Below are positions 1 through 7,219 of a DNA stretch of 12,455 nt, one piece after another. Origin of the DNA: an uncultured Prevotella sp. (GTDB lineage: Bacteria > Bacteroidota > Bacteroidia > Bacteroidales > Bacteroidaceae); assembly GCA_902477645.1 (NCBI GenBank), contig CABSIA010000088.1, forward strand, positions 1 to 12,455, read 5' to 3'. Each line of letters opens with the position of its first letter. Within the stretch, counting starts at the first letter, position 1. The notes beneath the pieces are model-generated. The model saw only the letters and a program-made list of their open reading frames with translations. It was not told the DNA's origin and made no database searches. Both the position numbers and the translations under genes were made by a program.

Positions 1-53
1 GCTCAAGAATACAAATACATTTGCATTCTCTTCGCTTAATCGAATTTTTGCAC

Positions 54-141
54 TATCTTTAAATAAGACAGGCTGCACTCAGAAATGAAAAACAAAACTT
101 CGTATTTGTTTTGTCATTCCATTCGTTTGCACTATCTTTGC
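54..141 (+). repeat. Dispersed promoter-bearing repeat, copy upstream of hflX
   Basis: The stretch starting TATCTTT (54) and ending at the TATCTTTGCA near 133-142 resembles the right arm of the inverted repeat at 5288-5364. Both share ATAAGA, then GCTGCA-TC-G, an AAATGA-like run, AACAA, and a terminal TTTGCA-TATCTTTGCA. By eye the first 40 bases are roughly 75-80% identical once one gap is allowed; the middle is longer and more diverged here. This makes it a member of a dispersed family whose outer end acts as a promoter. The identity is my own alignment, not a computed value. Confidence 0.55.
110..140 (+). promoter_or_regulatory. Bacteroidota-type promoter of hflX
   Basis: TTTG at 110-113 is followed after 19 bases by TATCTTTG at 133-140. 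This matches the Bacteroidota primary sigma consensus (-33 TTTG, -7 TAnnTTTG). Transcription would start near 147, giving a leader of only about ten bases before the hflX ATG at 158. A second, weaker TATCTTTA box lies at 54-61. Confidence 0.75.
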
Positions 142-157
142 AGAAGATTATAGAACA

Positions 158-1402
158 ATGAAAGAATTTGTAATATCAGAAGCTAAAGCCGAAACTGCTA
201 TACTTGTGGGACTGATAACCAAGGAGCAGGACGAGGCGAAAACTAAGGAATATCTCGACGAGCTGGAATTTCTCGCAGACACAGCAGGTGCCGTTACCGT
301 AAAAAGATTCACTCAGAAAGTGACAGCCCCAAGTCAGGTGTCATACGTGGGTAAAGGAAAACTACAGGAAATAAAGGAATTTATAAAAAACGAGGAAGAC
401 TGCGAGCGGGAAATCGGTATGGTAATCTTTGACGACGAGCTGTCGGCAAAGCAGATGAGAAACATTGAGACCGAGCTTGGAGTGAAAATTCTGGACCGCA
501 CATCGCTCATTCTCGACATTTTTGCAATGAGGGCACAGACAGCAAATGCCAAAACTCAAGTGGAGCTGGCGCAATACCGCTATATGCTGCCACGACTGCA
601 ACGCCTGTGGACACACCTTGAGCGACAAGGAGGCGGATCTGGCTCGGGTGGCGGAAAAGGAAGCGTAGGATTGCGCGGTCCTGGTGAGACACAGCTCGAA
701 ATGGACCGCCGTATAATTCTGCAACGCATAACATTACTTAAGCAACGCCTTGCTGATATAGAAAAGCAGACTGCCACGCAGCGCAAGAACCGCGGCCGCA
801 TGATTCGTGTGGCACTCGTCGGCTATACCAACGTGGGCAAGTCCACCATAATGAACATGCTTGCCAAGAGCGAGGTGTTCGCAGAGAACAAACTCTTTGC
901 CACACTTGACACCACAGTGCGAAAAGTTGTTGTCGACAACTTGCCCTTCCTGCTTGCTGACACCGTCGGCTTCATCCGTAAACTGCCCACCGACCTTGTA
1001 GACTCATTTAAGTCAACTCTCGACGAGGTGCGTGAGGCCGATTTGCTGTTCCATGTTGTCGACATCTCGCATCCCGACTTCGAGGAACAGATTAGCGTTG
1101 TGGAGAACACATTGAAAGACCTCGGATGCGCAGACAAGCCAATGGTGATGGTTTTCAACAAGATCGACAACTACAGCTGGACTGAGAAAGAGGCCGATGA
1201 CCTTACACCGCCCACAAAAGAGAACATATCGCTCACTGAGCTACAGAAAACATGGATGGCAAAGCTCAACGAGAATTGCCTGTTTATATCTGCCAAAGAG
1301 AAAATTAATATAGAGGAACTTCGCAACACCTTATATACGAAGGTTCGCGAGCTACATGTACAGAAATATCCGTATAACGACTTTTTATACCCTATGGAAT
1401 AA
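158..1402 (+). CDS. hflX: Ribosome-associated GTPase HflX
   Basis: HflX is a TRAFAC-class GTPase that binds the 50S subunit and, in studied bacteria, splits stalled or stress-inactivated 70S ribosomes. The 414-residue length is normal. The N-terminal HflX domain spans about residues 15-155. A glycine-rich linker at 158-170 leads into the family signature GPGETQLEMDRR (ends at R185). A helical stretch follows to about residue 215. The G domain shows G1 GYTNVGKST (222-230), G2 around FATLDTT, G3 DTVG (268-271), G4 NKID (334-337) and G5 SAK (378-380), so all nucleotide-binding motifs are intact. The ATG at 158 sits just behind a good promoter. The stop overlaps the next start as TAATG, which implies translational coupling with the DUF4954 gene. 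Family assignment is very secure; the ribosome role is taken from other species. Confidence 0.96.
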   Translation: MKEFVISEAKAETAILVGLITKEQDEAKTKEYLDELEFLADTAGAVTVKRFTQKVTAPSQVSYVGKGKLQEIKEFIKNEEDCEREIGMVIFDDELSAKQMRNIETELGVKILDRTSLILDIFAMRAQTANAKTQVELAQYRYMLPRLQRLWTHLERQGGGSGSGGGKGSVGLRGPGETQLEMDRRIILQRITLLKQRLADIEKQTATQRKNRGRMIRVALVGYTNVGKSTIMNMLAKSEVFAENKLFATLDTTVRKVVVDNLPFLLADTVGFIRKLPTDLVDSFKSTLDEVREADLLFHVVDISHPDFEEQISVVENTLKDLGCADKPMVMVFNKIDNYSWTEKEADDLTPPTKENISLTELQKTWMAKLNENCLFISAKEKINIEELRNTLYTKVRELHVQKYPYNDFLYPME

Positions 1403-3258
1403 TGGAAAACTACAGAAATCTTACAGACAGGGAAATTGACATCCTCGAATCCAACAACTGTTGGGCTGAGGACTGGACGGCAGTAATGGTTGCCGAGGAC
1501 TTTAAACCAAACTTCATGCACCGCGTGATGTTGTATGGAGATATTAGAATTGGAAACTTCGAGAAGAATGTCGAAGTGAGCAAAGGCTTCGTAAAGCACT
1601 CCGGCATCAACGATGCCACACTACGCAATGTGGTGATTGGCGACAATTGCCTGATAGAGAAAATAGGCAACTACATCAACAACTACGAGATTGGCGACGA
1701 CTGCCATATTGCCAACGTATCGACAATAGAGACCACAGAGGGCGCCACCTACGGCGAGGGAAACTTAATTTCCGTACTAAATGAGGTCGGCGACGGAAAT
1801 GTAGTGTTGTTCAGTGACCTTAACAGCCAGTTCGCCGCATTTATGGTAAAGCACTTTGCCAACAAAGAACTGAAAGATGTCATAAGAAAACTCATACGTG
1901 AGCAGATTAATTCCAACATACGCGAGCGTGGCTGCATAGGCGACAGAGTAAAAATTGTAAACACCAAGGAGATTACAAACACTGTTATATACGAAGACTG
2001 CGAGATAGACGGAGCCTCAAGGCTCAGCGACTGCACAATACTAAGCTCACCAAATGCGACGGTATATATAGGCACAGGCGCAATATGCGAGAATTCAATA
2101 ATATCCAACGGCTCAAGCATCATCAACAGCGTAAAGATACAGGACTGCTTTGTGGGCGAGGCATGCCATCTGAGCAACGGTTTCACAGCTTCGGCATCGC
2201 TGTTTTTCGCAAACTCGTACATGAGCAACGGCGAGGCATGCGCCGCATTCTGCGGACCGTTCACGGCCAGCCACCACAAAAGCTCATTGCTAATCGGCGG
2301 CATGTTCTCGTTCTACAACGCCGGCTCGGCGACAAACTTCTCAAACCATGCCTACAAAATGGGGCCTATGCACTGGGGAACATTGGAAAGAGGAACGAAA
2401 ACCGCCAGCGGCGCATATCTGCTCATGCCGGCTACCATCGGAACATTCTCTGTTTGTATGGGAAAACTGATGCACCACCCAAATACCCGCAACTTGCCAT
2501 TCTCTTATCTCATTGCCGGCGGCGACACCATGTATCTTGCACCGGGAAGAAATATAACGACTGTTGGCCTATATCGTGATGTCCACAAATGGCCGAAACG
2601 CGACATAAGACCCATTGGCTCGCAGAAGAGCATAGTAAACTTCGACTGGCTGTCGCCTTTCTCCGTAGGCGAGATACTGAAAGGAAAGGAAATTCTCGAG
2701 AACCTGCGAAATGCATCTGGCGACAACGTGTCAACATACAACTATCATGAGTATGTAATCAGCGCAACCTCACTCCGCAAAGGCATAAAATACTACGACA
2801 TAGCATTGCGCATATACATGGGTGCCGTACTCAAGAGAGTTCTCAAACGTGACCCAATGCTCAACCCTCCGACAACAGAAATAGGACTCGGCGACTGGAA
2901 CGACCTGTCAGGACTGTTGCTTCCCGCATCTGAGGAAGACCGCCTGAAAGACGACATTCTCAACGGCACATTGCCAGACATTCAGGCAGTGATAGAGCGT
3001 TTCCGTGAGATAAACGACCACTACCGTGAATATCAGTGGGCTTGGACATACAGAATGATTCTTGACTACTATCATCTTGACGAAATCACGCTCGAGGATG
3101 CCAAGCGCATACATACCGACTCCATCACGGCCCGCCGCTCATGGATTGCTGAAATCAGAAAAGACGCAGAGAAGGAATATGCCATGGGCGATGTTGAGGA
3201 GGACGTGTTCAGAAACTTCTGCGACAGCCTTGACCACGAGGTCGACTATGAGAATTAA
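1402..3258 (+). CDS. DUF4954 family protein with left-handed beta-helix repeats
   Basis: A 618-residue cytoplasmic-looking protein without signal peptide or membrane segment. I recognise it as DUF4954, a family of unknown function common in Bacteroidota. Residues about 45-290 contain many imperfect hexapeptide-like turns (for example VVIGDNCLIEKIG at 77-89, CEIDGASRLSD at 200-210, VYIGTGAICENSIISNG at 221-237). These suggest a left-handed parallel beta-helix like that of acyl- or nucleotidyl-transferases. A conserved-looking centre follows: CGPFTASHHKSS (284-295), HWGTLERGTKTASGAYL (324-340). The C-terminal third (about 430-618) is helical and holds GDWNDLSGLLLP (497-508); it probably corresponds to a separate C-terminal domain. 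The start overlaps the hflX stop by one base, so it is co-translated with the ribosome-splitting GTPase. No activity can be named from the sequence. A sugar-phosphate or nucleotide-binding role is only a guess from the fold. Confidence 0.85.
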   Translation: MENYRNLTDREIDILESNNCWAEDWTAVMVAEDFKPNFMHRVMLYGDIRIGNFEKNVEVSKGFVKHSGINDATLRNVVIGDNCLIEKIGNYINNYEIGDDCHIANVSTIETTEGATYGEGNLISVLNEVGDGNVVLFSDLNSQFAAFMVKHFANKELKDVIRKLIREQINSNIRERGCIGDRVKIVNTKEITNTVIYEDCEIDGASRLSDCTILSSPNATVYIGTGAICENSIISNGSSIINSVKIQDCFVGEACHLSNGFTASASLFFANSYMSNGEACAAFCGPFTASHHKSSLLIGGMFSFYNAGSATNFSNHAYKMGPMHWGTLERGTKTASGAYLLMPATIGTFSVCMGKLMHHPNTRNLPFSYLIAGGDTMYLAPGRNITTVGLYRDVHKWPKRDIRPIGSQKSIVNFDWLSPFSVGEILKGKEILENLRNASGDNVSTYNYHEYVISATSLRKGIKYYDIALRIYMGAVLKRVLKRDPMLNPPTTEIGLGDWNDLSGLLLPASEEDRLKDDILNGTLPDIQAVIERFREINDHYREYQWAWTYRMILDYYHLDEITLEDAKRIHTDSITARRSWIAEIRKDAEKEYAMGDVEEDVFRNFCDSLDHEVDYEN

Positions 3259-3307
3259 GACTTTGAGCCTTTATTCAACTGCTCAAATCCACAAACAATT
3301 TATGCAT

Positions 3308-3345
3308 AAAAAAGTGCCTTCGACAATTATGTCAGGCACTTTTTT
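3308..3345. terminator. Bidirectional intrinsic terminator between DUF4954 and the DUF1703 ATPase gene
   Basis: The 12-base arm AAAAAAGTGCCT (3308-3319) pairs perfectly with AGGCACTTTTTT (3334-3345). The inner stem continues with GACA (3322-3325) and TGTC (3330-3333) around a four-base loop, leaving a two-base bulge. The A-run on one side and T-run on the other give a U-tract on both strands. It lies 49 bases after the DUF4954 stop and 6 bases beyond the stop of the convergent minus-strand gene, so it can end both transcripts. Confidence 0.88.
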
Positions 3346-3351
3346 CTTCTC

Positions 3352-5079
3352 CTATATTTCCTCCATCCTCATCAGTTCCCAACCAGAGAACTGCATTATG
3401 ATTTTATGCAGATGAGTGCCTTGGCGCAACGCCTCAACACGCGGAGCTACGGCATATCGGCGTATCTGCTCAACAGCCTCAGACCATTGCTCCGCCGCTT
3501 TCTCCTCATTATATTCTTTCTTTGGCAGCATCTTCAGCTCAAGTATGTAGCTGTGTTTAGTCTCATAATGAGTAAGGTCTGGCAAGAGGAAGAAGTCGCA
3601 ATAGCCATGGTTCAGCTCCAGCTCTGGTGCAGTGTAGTAATAGTTGGACAGATTGAGATATGCCATAAAAAATCCTTGTAGATTACGCTCACCCTCTATA
3701 GTGTCACGAATAGACGACACCGCGGCATACTCCTTTGCCATAAGCTCAAGCGCAGGGCGCCAGATGCCGTCGTATGCCATATCGGTAAACATGTCTCTCA
3801 AGTCATTTGTGCTGAACAAGCGTATTTCCTGATATTGTTCCAGCAAATATTTGTAATATTGTTTCCTTACATTATTATTAGGGATGCCAAGCACCAGCTG
3901 GTCACCTCTCATGCCCTTTATGGTAAGCATGCCATAATAGAAAAGCATACTCGGGAACACATCCTGATCTGCCAATTCCGTAGCAGAAAACGAATCCCTC
4001 ACATTTGCCACAATCTCACCGTCCTCAGCTATCTTGCACAACAGTCCCTTACGGTCTCCATCAAGCTTGTCGAGATTGAGAATCATCTTCATTTTCCTAT
4101 AATCTGTCCTTGTGTTAGGATCTATCATCTGCCTCGGCGGGCAGCCATATTCCATGTAATTACGCAGGTAATATAGCACCATATCTGTGTTGAACATTCG
4201 GATATCTTTCTTCAAACATTCCTCAGCAAAACAATAGTTATCGTACCACGGCTTCATGTCTTCTATTATCTTTTCCACATCACTGTCAGCAGGAATTTGT
4301 CCGACCTCTTTGTAATACGTGAACAGTTCACGCACATCTTGTGTTGAGAAACCGAGCATTTCGTTGAAGTCAGGTTTTGTCGATATATTCCATCCTATAT
4401 TGAACCCGCTTGTGGCATCGTCAACAGTTACAGGGCTGACTCCTGTCATAAAAATACGCTCAAAATTGCCCTTGAACTTCTTGAACACATCACGGAAGAA
4501 GCCGTCGGCATGTGTAATTGCACTATATACCTCCTCGCCTTCCACACTTAGTATTGTGTTTGTAAAATTGTCATACTCGTCTATGATAAGGAAAAGATGA
4601 TAACCGAGTTCCTTAGCCTGATTGAACAATATCGCCATCTTACCCGTAGCGGACTGTGTCTGAAAAAATTCCGTTTTTATTTCTTCTGGATAATACTTAT
4701 CATAAGAATACATAAATCCATTCAGCATTATCCCGCAATACTCATAAAAATTATCTTTTATCTCGTCGATGCTTCCTCCCACCTGCGAGAAGTCGAGATG
4801 CAACACTTGGTATGCGCCCTGCAAAGGAGTCGGATTCTTGCCTATCCACAGATTGCCGAAAAGTTTTTGGAATTCATCCTTCTTGTTACAATCATAATAA
4901 GCCTTCATCATGCTTACAAGCAGACTCTTGCCAAAACGCCGTGGACGTATAAAGAATAGAGTATCGGGCTGTGCCTCAAGTTTGGGCAAGTACATGGTCT
5001 TGTCCACATAATACTGGTTTCTTCTTATTATATCTTCGAAATTCGACACGCCGTAAGGCACTCTTTTTACGTTTTCCAT
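3352..5079 (-). CDS. AAA-ATPase-like / PD-(D/E)XK nuclease-fold protein (DUF1703)
   Basis: A 575-residue protein of the AAA-ATPase_AAR type, found in many near-identical copies in Bacteroidota genomes; its role is unknown. The N-terminus has the family opening VPYGVSNFEDIIRRNQYYVDK. A Walker A-like loop RPRRFGKS follows at 45-52 (K51), of reduced form without the usual GxxxxGK glycine. A Walker B-like LIIDEYDN has D167 and E168. FMTGVSPVTVDD follows at about residue 211 and looks like a sensor 1 region. The C-terminus carries a DUF1703 nuclease core: D495 in GYCDFFLLPD, then E514-x-K516 in ILELK, and a helix with Q538 and Y542. All the acidic and lysine residues needed for a PD-(D/E)XK site are there, so catalysis is possible but unproven. 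It is monocistronic, diverges from fumarase, and has a promoter in the left arm of the inverted repeat. I see no toxin-antitoxin or phage partner next to it. Confidence 0.9.
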   Translation of the reverse strand: MENVKRVPYGVSNFEDIIRRNQYYVDKTMYLPKLEAQPDTLFFIRPRRFGKSLLVSMMKAYYDCNKKDEFQKLFGNLWIGKNPTPLQGAYQVLHLDFSQVGGSIDEIKDNFYEYCGIMLNGFMYSYDKYYPEEIKTEFFQTQSATGKMAILFNQAKELGYHLFLIIDEYDNFTNTILSVEGEEVYSAITHADGFFRDVFKKFKGNFERIFMTGVSPVTVDDATSGFNIGWNISTKPDFNEMLGFSTQDVRELFTYYKEVGQIPADSDVEKIIEDMKPWYDNYCFAEECLKKDIRMFNTDMVLYYLRNYMEYGCPPRQMIDPNTRTDYRKMKMILNLDKLDGDRKGLLCKIAEDGEIVANVRDSFSATELADQDVFPSMLFYYGMLTIKGMRGDQLVLGIPNNNVRKQYYKYLLEQYQEIRLFSTNDLRDMFTDMAYDGIWRPALELMAKEYAAVSSIRDTIEGERNLQGFFMAYLNLSNYYYTAPELELNHGYCDFFLLPDLTHYETKHSYILELKMLPKKEYNEEKAAEQWSEAVEQIRRYAVAPRVEALRQGTHLHKIIMQFSGWELMRMEEI

Positions 5080-5117
5080 AATTCTTGTTGTATTTGACAG
5101 AATGTTCTTCGCTTATG

Positions 5118-5125
5118 CAAAGATA
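5118..5125 (-). promoter_or_regulatory. -7 box for the minus-strand ATPase gene
   Basis: On the minus strand this reads TATCTTTG, an exact TAnnTTTG box, at the outer end of the left repeat arm. Transcription would begin around 5111, giving a leader of about 30 bases before the ATG (complement of 5077-5079). I see no good -33 TTTG at the usual 19-21 base spacing, so strength is uncertain. Further TATCTTTG boxes on the same strand lie at 5185-5192 and 5196-5203. Confidence 0.55.
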
Positions 5126-5354
5126 ATGCAAATGAGTGCAAAAGAGAACTTGTTCTCATTTTGCCGAATGTGGCTTATCTTATGCAAAGATAATGCAAAG
5201 ATAAGACAAAAAAACGAGAATAACAGAAAAAGGGAATATTTTCTTTTTTTTATGTGATGAGAATGGTGATATTTAGAATAAAAATTATATCTTTGCATAA
5301 GATAAGCTGCATTCGGCAAAATGAGAACAAGTTCTCTTTTGCACTCATTTGCAT

Positions 5355-5362
5355 TATCTTTG
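5355..5362 (+). promoter_or_regulatory. -7 box for the fumarase gene
   Basis: TATCTTTG matches TAnnTTTG exactly at the outer end of the right repeat arm. The predicted start near 5369 leaves a leader of about 59 bases that is very AT-rich near the ATG at 5428. No clear -33 TTTG occurs at normal spacing. An inner TATCTTTG at 5288-5295 is an alternative start. Confidence 0.55.
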
Positions 5363-5427
5363 CAAACACGGGACAGACATCAGAACGAAACCTAAAAATT
5401 AATAATTACCAAATAATAAATAATAAA

Positions 5428-7077
5428 ATGGCAACAACACCAGAATTCAAGTATGCGCCCATGTTTCAAATGGGCAAGGACGATACAGAGTACCGTCTGC
5501 TTTCAAAAGAGGGAGTCAGCACTACCGACTTCGAAGGTCACGAAATACTGAAAGTAAGCAAGGAGGCTCTCACCCTGCTCGCACAGCAGGCTTTCCACGA
5601 CTGCGAGTTTATGCTGCGCCGCGCACACAACGAGCAGGTGGCGGCAATTCTGAAAGACCCAGAGGTAAGCGAGAACGACAAATACGTCGCACTGCAATTC
5701 CTTCGCAATGCCGAGACTGCGGCCAAAGGCATTCTGCCCTTCTGCCAGGACACGGGTACGGCCATTATACACGGTGAGAAGGGCCAGCAGGTGTGGACAG
5801 GTTTCGAAGATGAGGAGGCGCTGTCGCTTGGTGTCTACAACACCTACACACAGGACAATCTGCGCTACTCACAGAATGCTCCGCTCAACATGTACGACGA
5901 GGTGAACACACGCTGCAACCTTCCCGCACAGATAGACATTGAGGCTGTTGAGGGTGCCGAGTACCGCTTCATCATGGTTGCCAAGGGTGGCGGCTCTGCC
6001 AACAAGACATACTTCTACCCAATGACAAAGGCGACAATCCAGAACGAAGGCACTCTGCTTCCCTTCCTCGTTGAGAAGATGAAAAGCCTCGGAACAGCCG
6101 CTTGTCCTCCTTATCACATTGCTTTCGTAATTGGCGGCACATCTGCAGAGAAAAACCTGCTCACAGTGAAGCTCGCCTCTATTAAATACTACGACAATCT
6201 GCCTACAACAGGCGACGAGACAGGACGCGCGTTCCGTGACACAGACCTTGAGGAGAAACTCCTTAAAGAAGCGCACAAAATTGGCCTTGGAGCACAGTTT
6301 GGCGGCAAGGCACTGGCTCACGATATCCGTGTAATCCGTCTGCCCCGCCACGGCGCATCTTGCCCTATCGGTATGGGCGTAAGCTGTTCTGCCGACCGCA
6401 ACATCAAGGGTAAGATTAACAAGGACGGTATCTGGCTCGAGAAGATGGACTCAAATCCTACAGAGCTTATTCCTGAGGAACTTCGCAATCCGGGCGAGGG
6501 CACCACAGGTATCGTAATTGACCTCGACAAGGGTATCGACGCGGTACGTGCCGAGCTTTCTAAATATCCTGTCAGCACACGTGTAAACTTGAAAGGAACC
6601 ATCATCGTAGCCCGCGACATTGCACACGCCAAGCTGAAAGCACGTCTCGACGCTGGCGAGGAAATGCCCGACTACTTCAAGAACCACCCAATTCTCTATG
6701 CGGGACCAGCAAAAACCCCGGAAGGATATCCATGCGGCTCTATGGGGCCGACAACAGCCAACCGTATGGACCCATACGTAGACGAGTTCCAAGACCATGG
6801 AGCAAGCCTCGTGATGATAGCAAAGGGCAACCGCAGCGACATTGTCACACAGGCATGCCAGAAACATGGCGGTTTCTATCTCGGCACCATCGGCGGTGTT
6901 GCCGCCGTATTGTCGCAGAGTTCTATTAAGAGCATCGAGTGTGTTGAATATCCAGAATTGGGAATGGAGGCCATCTGGAAGATTGAGGTTGAGGACTTCC
7001 CAGCCTTCATCCTCGTCGATGACAAGGGCAACGACTTCTTCAAACAGCTGAAGCCGTGGACACCCTGCGGTAAATAA
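5428..7077 (+). CDS. fumA/fumB-type: Class I fumarate hydratase (4Fe-4S)
   Basis: Catalyses reversible hydration of fumarate to malate. In Bacteroidales this step mainly runs towards fumarate in the reductive branch that makes succinate. The 549-residue single chain carries the alpha-like domain (about 45-330) and beta-like domain (about 335-545) in the usual order. The three likely cluster ligands are C106 in LPFCQDTGT, C226 in TAACPPYH and C320 in GVSCSADR, spaced as in E. coli FumA (105, 224, 318). Other family segments are KGGGSANKT (186-194), CGSMGPTTANRMDPYVD (436-452) and KGNRS (466-470). The reading frame is open up to 5254, but those 58 extra codons lie in the promoter repeat. The ATG at 5428 fits the family start and follows the AT-rich leader. 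The oxygen-labile cluster suits an anaerobe. It appears monocistronic. Confidence 0.96.
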   Translation: MATTPEFKYAPMFQMGKDDTEYRLLSKEGVSTTDFEGHEILKVSKEALTLLAQQAFHDCEFMLRRAHNEQVAAILKDPEVSENDKYVALQFLRNAETAAKGILPFCQDTGTAIIHGEKGQQVWTGFEDEEALSLGVYNTYTQDNLRYSQNAPLNMYDEVNTRCNLPAQIDIEAVEGAEYRFIMVAKGGGSANKTYFYPMTKATIQNEGTLLPFLVEKMKSLGTAACPPYHIAFVIGGTSAEKNLLTVKLASIKYYDNLPTTGDETGRAFRDTDLEEKLLKEAHKIGLGAQFGGKALAHDIRVIRLPRHGASCPIGMGVSCSADRNIKGKINKDGIWLEKMDSNPTELIPEELRNPGEGTTGIVIDLDKGIDAVRAELSKYPVSTRVNLKGTIIVARDIAHAKLKARLDAGEEMPDYFKNHPILYAGPAKTPEGYPCGSMGPTTANRMDPYVDEFQDHGASLVMIAKGNRSDIVTQACQKHGGFYLGTIGGVAAVLSQSSIKSIECVEYPELGMEAIWKIEVEDFPAFILVDDKGNDFFKQLKPWTPCGK

Positions 7078-7085
7078 AAGATAAT

Positions 7086-7215
7086 CACGAATTACGAATT
7101 TTGAATTATAAATTATTCTCGCTTCGCTGCGATTATGAATTAATAATTTAGAATTCGTAATTCATAATTATTAATCGGCTTTGCCGACAACTCGTAATTC
7201 AAAATTTGTAATTTA
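7086..7215. repeat. AT-rich intergenic element with nested inverted repeats
   Basis: Between fumarase and the lipoprotein gene lies a block built from variants of AATTACGAATT / GAATTATAAATT on both strands. The left edge (about 7089-7115) and right edge (about 7189-7215) are imperfect inverted copies of about 27 bases. Inside are TTATGAATTA (7133-7142) with TAATTCATAA (7158-7167), a hairpin TCGC-TTCGCT-GCGA (7119-7132) and a hairpin TCGGC-TTT-GCCGA (7175-7187). It has no T-run typical of an intrinsic terminator. It looks like a dispersed intergenic repeat and may serve as 3' end structure for the fumarase mRNA. No clear promoter is visible in it. Confidence 0.6.
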
Positions 7216-7219
7216 TCCT

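Larger units (their letters stand above)
5116..5364. repeat. 77-bp inverted repeat with 95-bp spacer, holding divergent promoters
   Basis: The left arm 5116-5192 and right arm 5288-5364 are reverse complements over 77 bases with only two adjacent mismatches (CA against TG at arm positions 21-22). The 95-base spacer (5193-5287) is AT-rich, with an A/T-run structure near 5211-5251 and no gene. The outer end of each arm is a TATCTTTG promoter box pointing outward, one towards the ATPase and one towards fumarase. The right arm resembles the repeat upstream of hflX (54-141), so this is a pair of copies of a dispersed element placed head to head. Both strands can encode the same short peptide here, which produces spurious open frames. 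This is the whole 348-bp gap between the two genes apart from the leaders. Confidence 0.9.

Noticed and set aside
1749..2303. Minus-strand open frame of 184 codons inside the DUF4954 gene.
   Set aside because: It lies wholly within a well-supported gene and shows no recognisable motif or start signal.
5113..5319. Small minus-strand open frame of 68 codons.
   Set aside because: It is a by-product of the inverted repeat: the plus strand encodes the same peptide in the opposite arm.
5116..5364. Insertion sequence or invertible promoter switch.
   Set aside because: The 95-bp spacer has no transposase. The promoters sit in the arms, so flipping the spacer would not change direction of transcription. 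No recombinase gene is nearby.
5254..5427. N-terminal extension of fumarase by 58 codons.
   Set aside because: These codons lie in the promoter inverted repeat, start upstream of the likely transcription start, and are absent from the family.
7181..7219. Earlier start for the DUF3298 lipoprotein.
   Set aside because: The extra 13 codons come from the AT-rich repeat and would place residues before a normal signal peptide.
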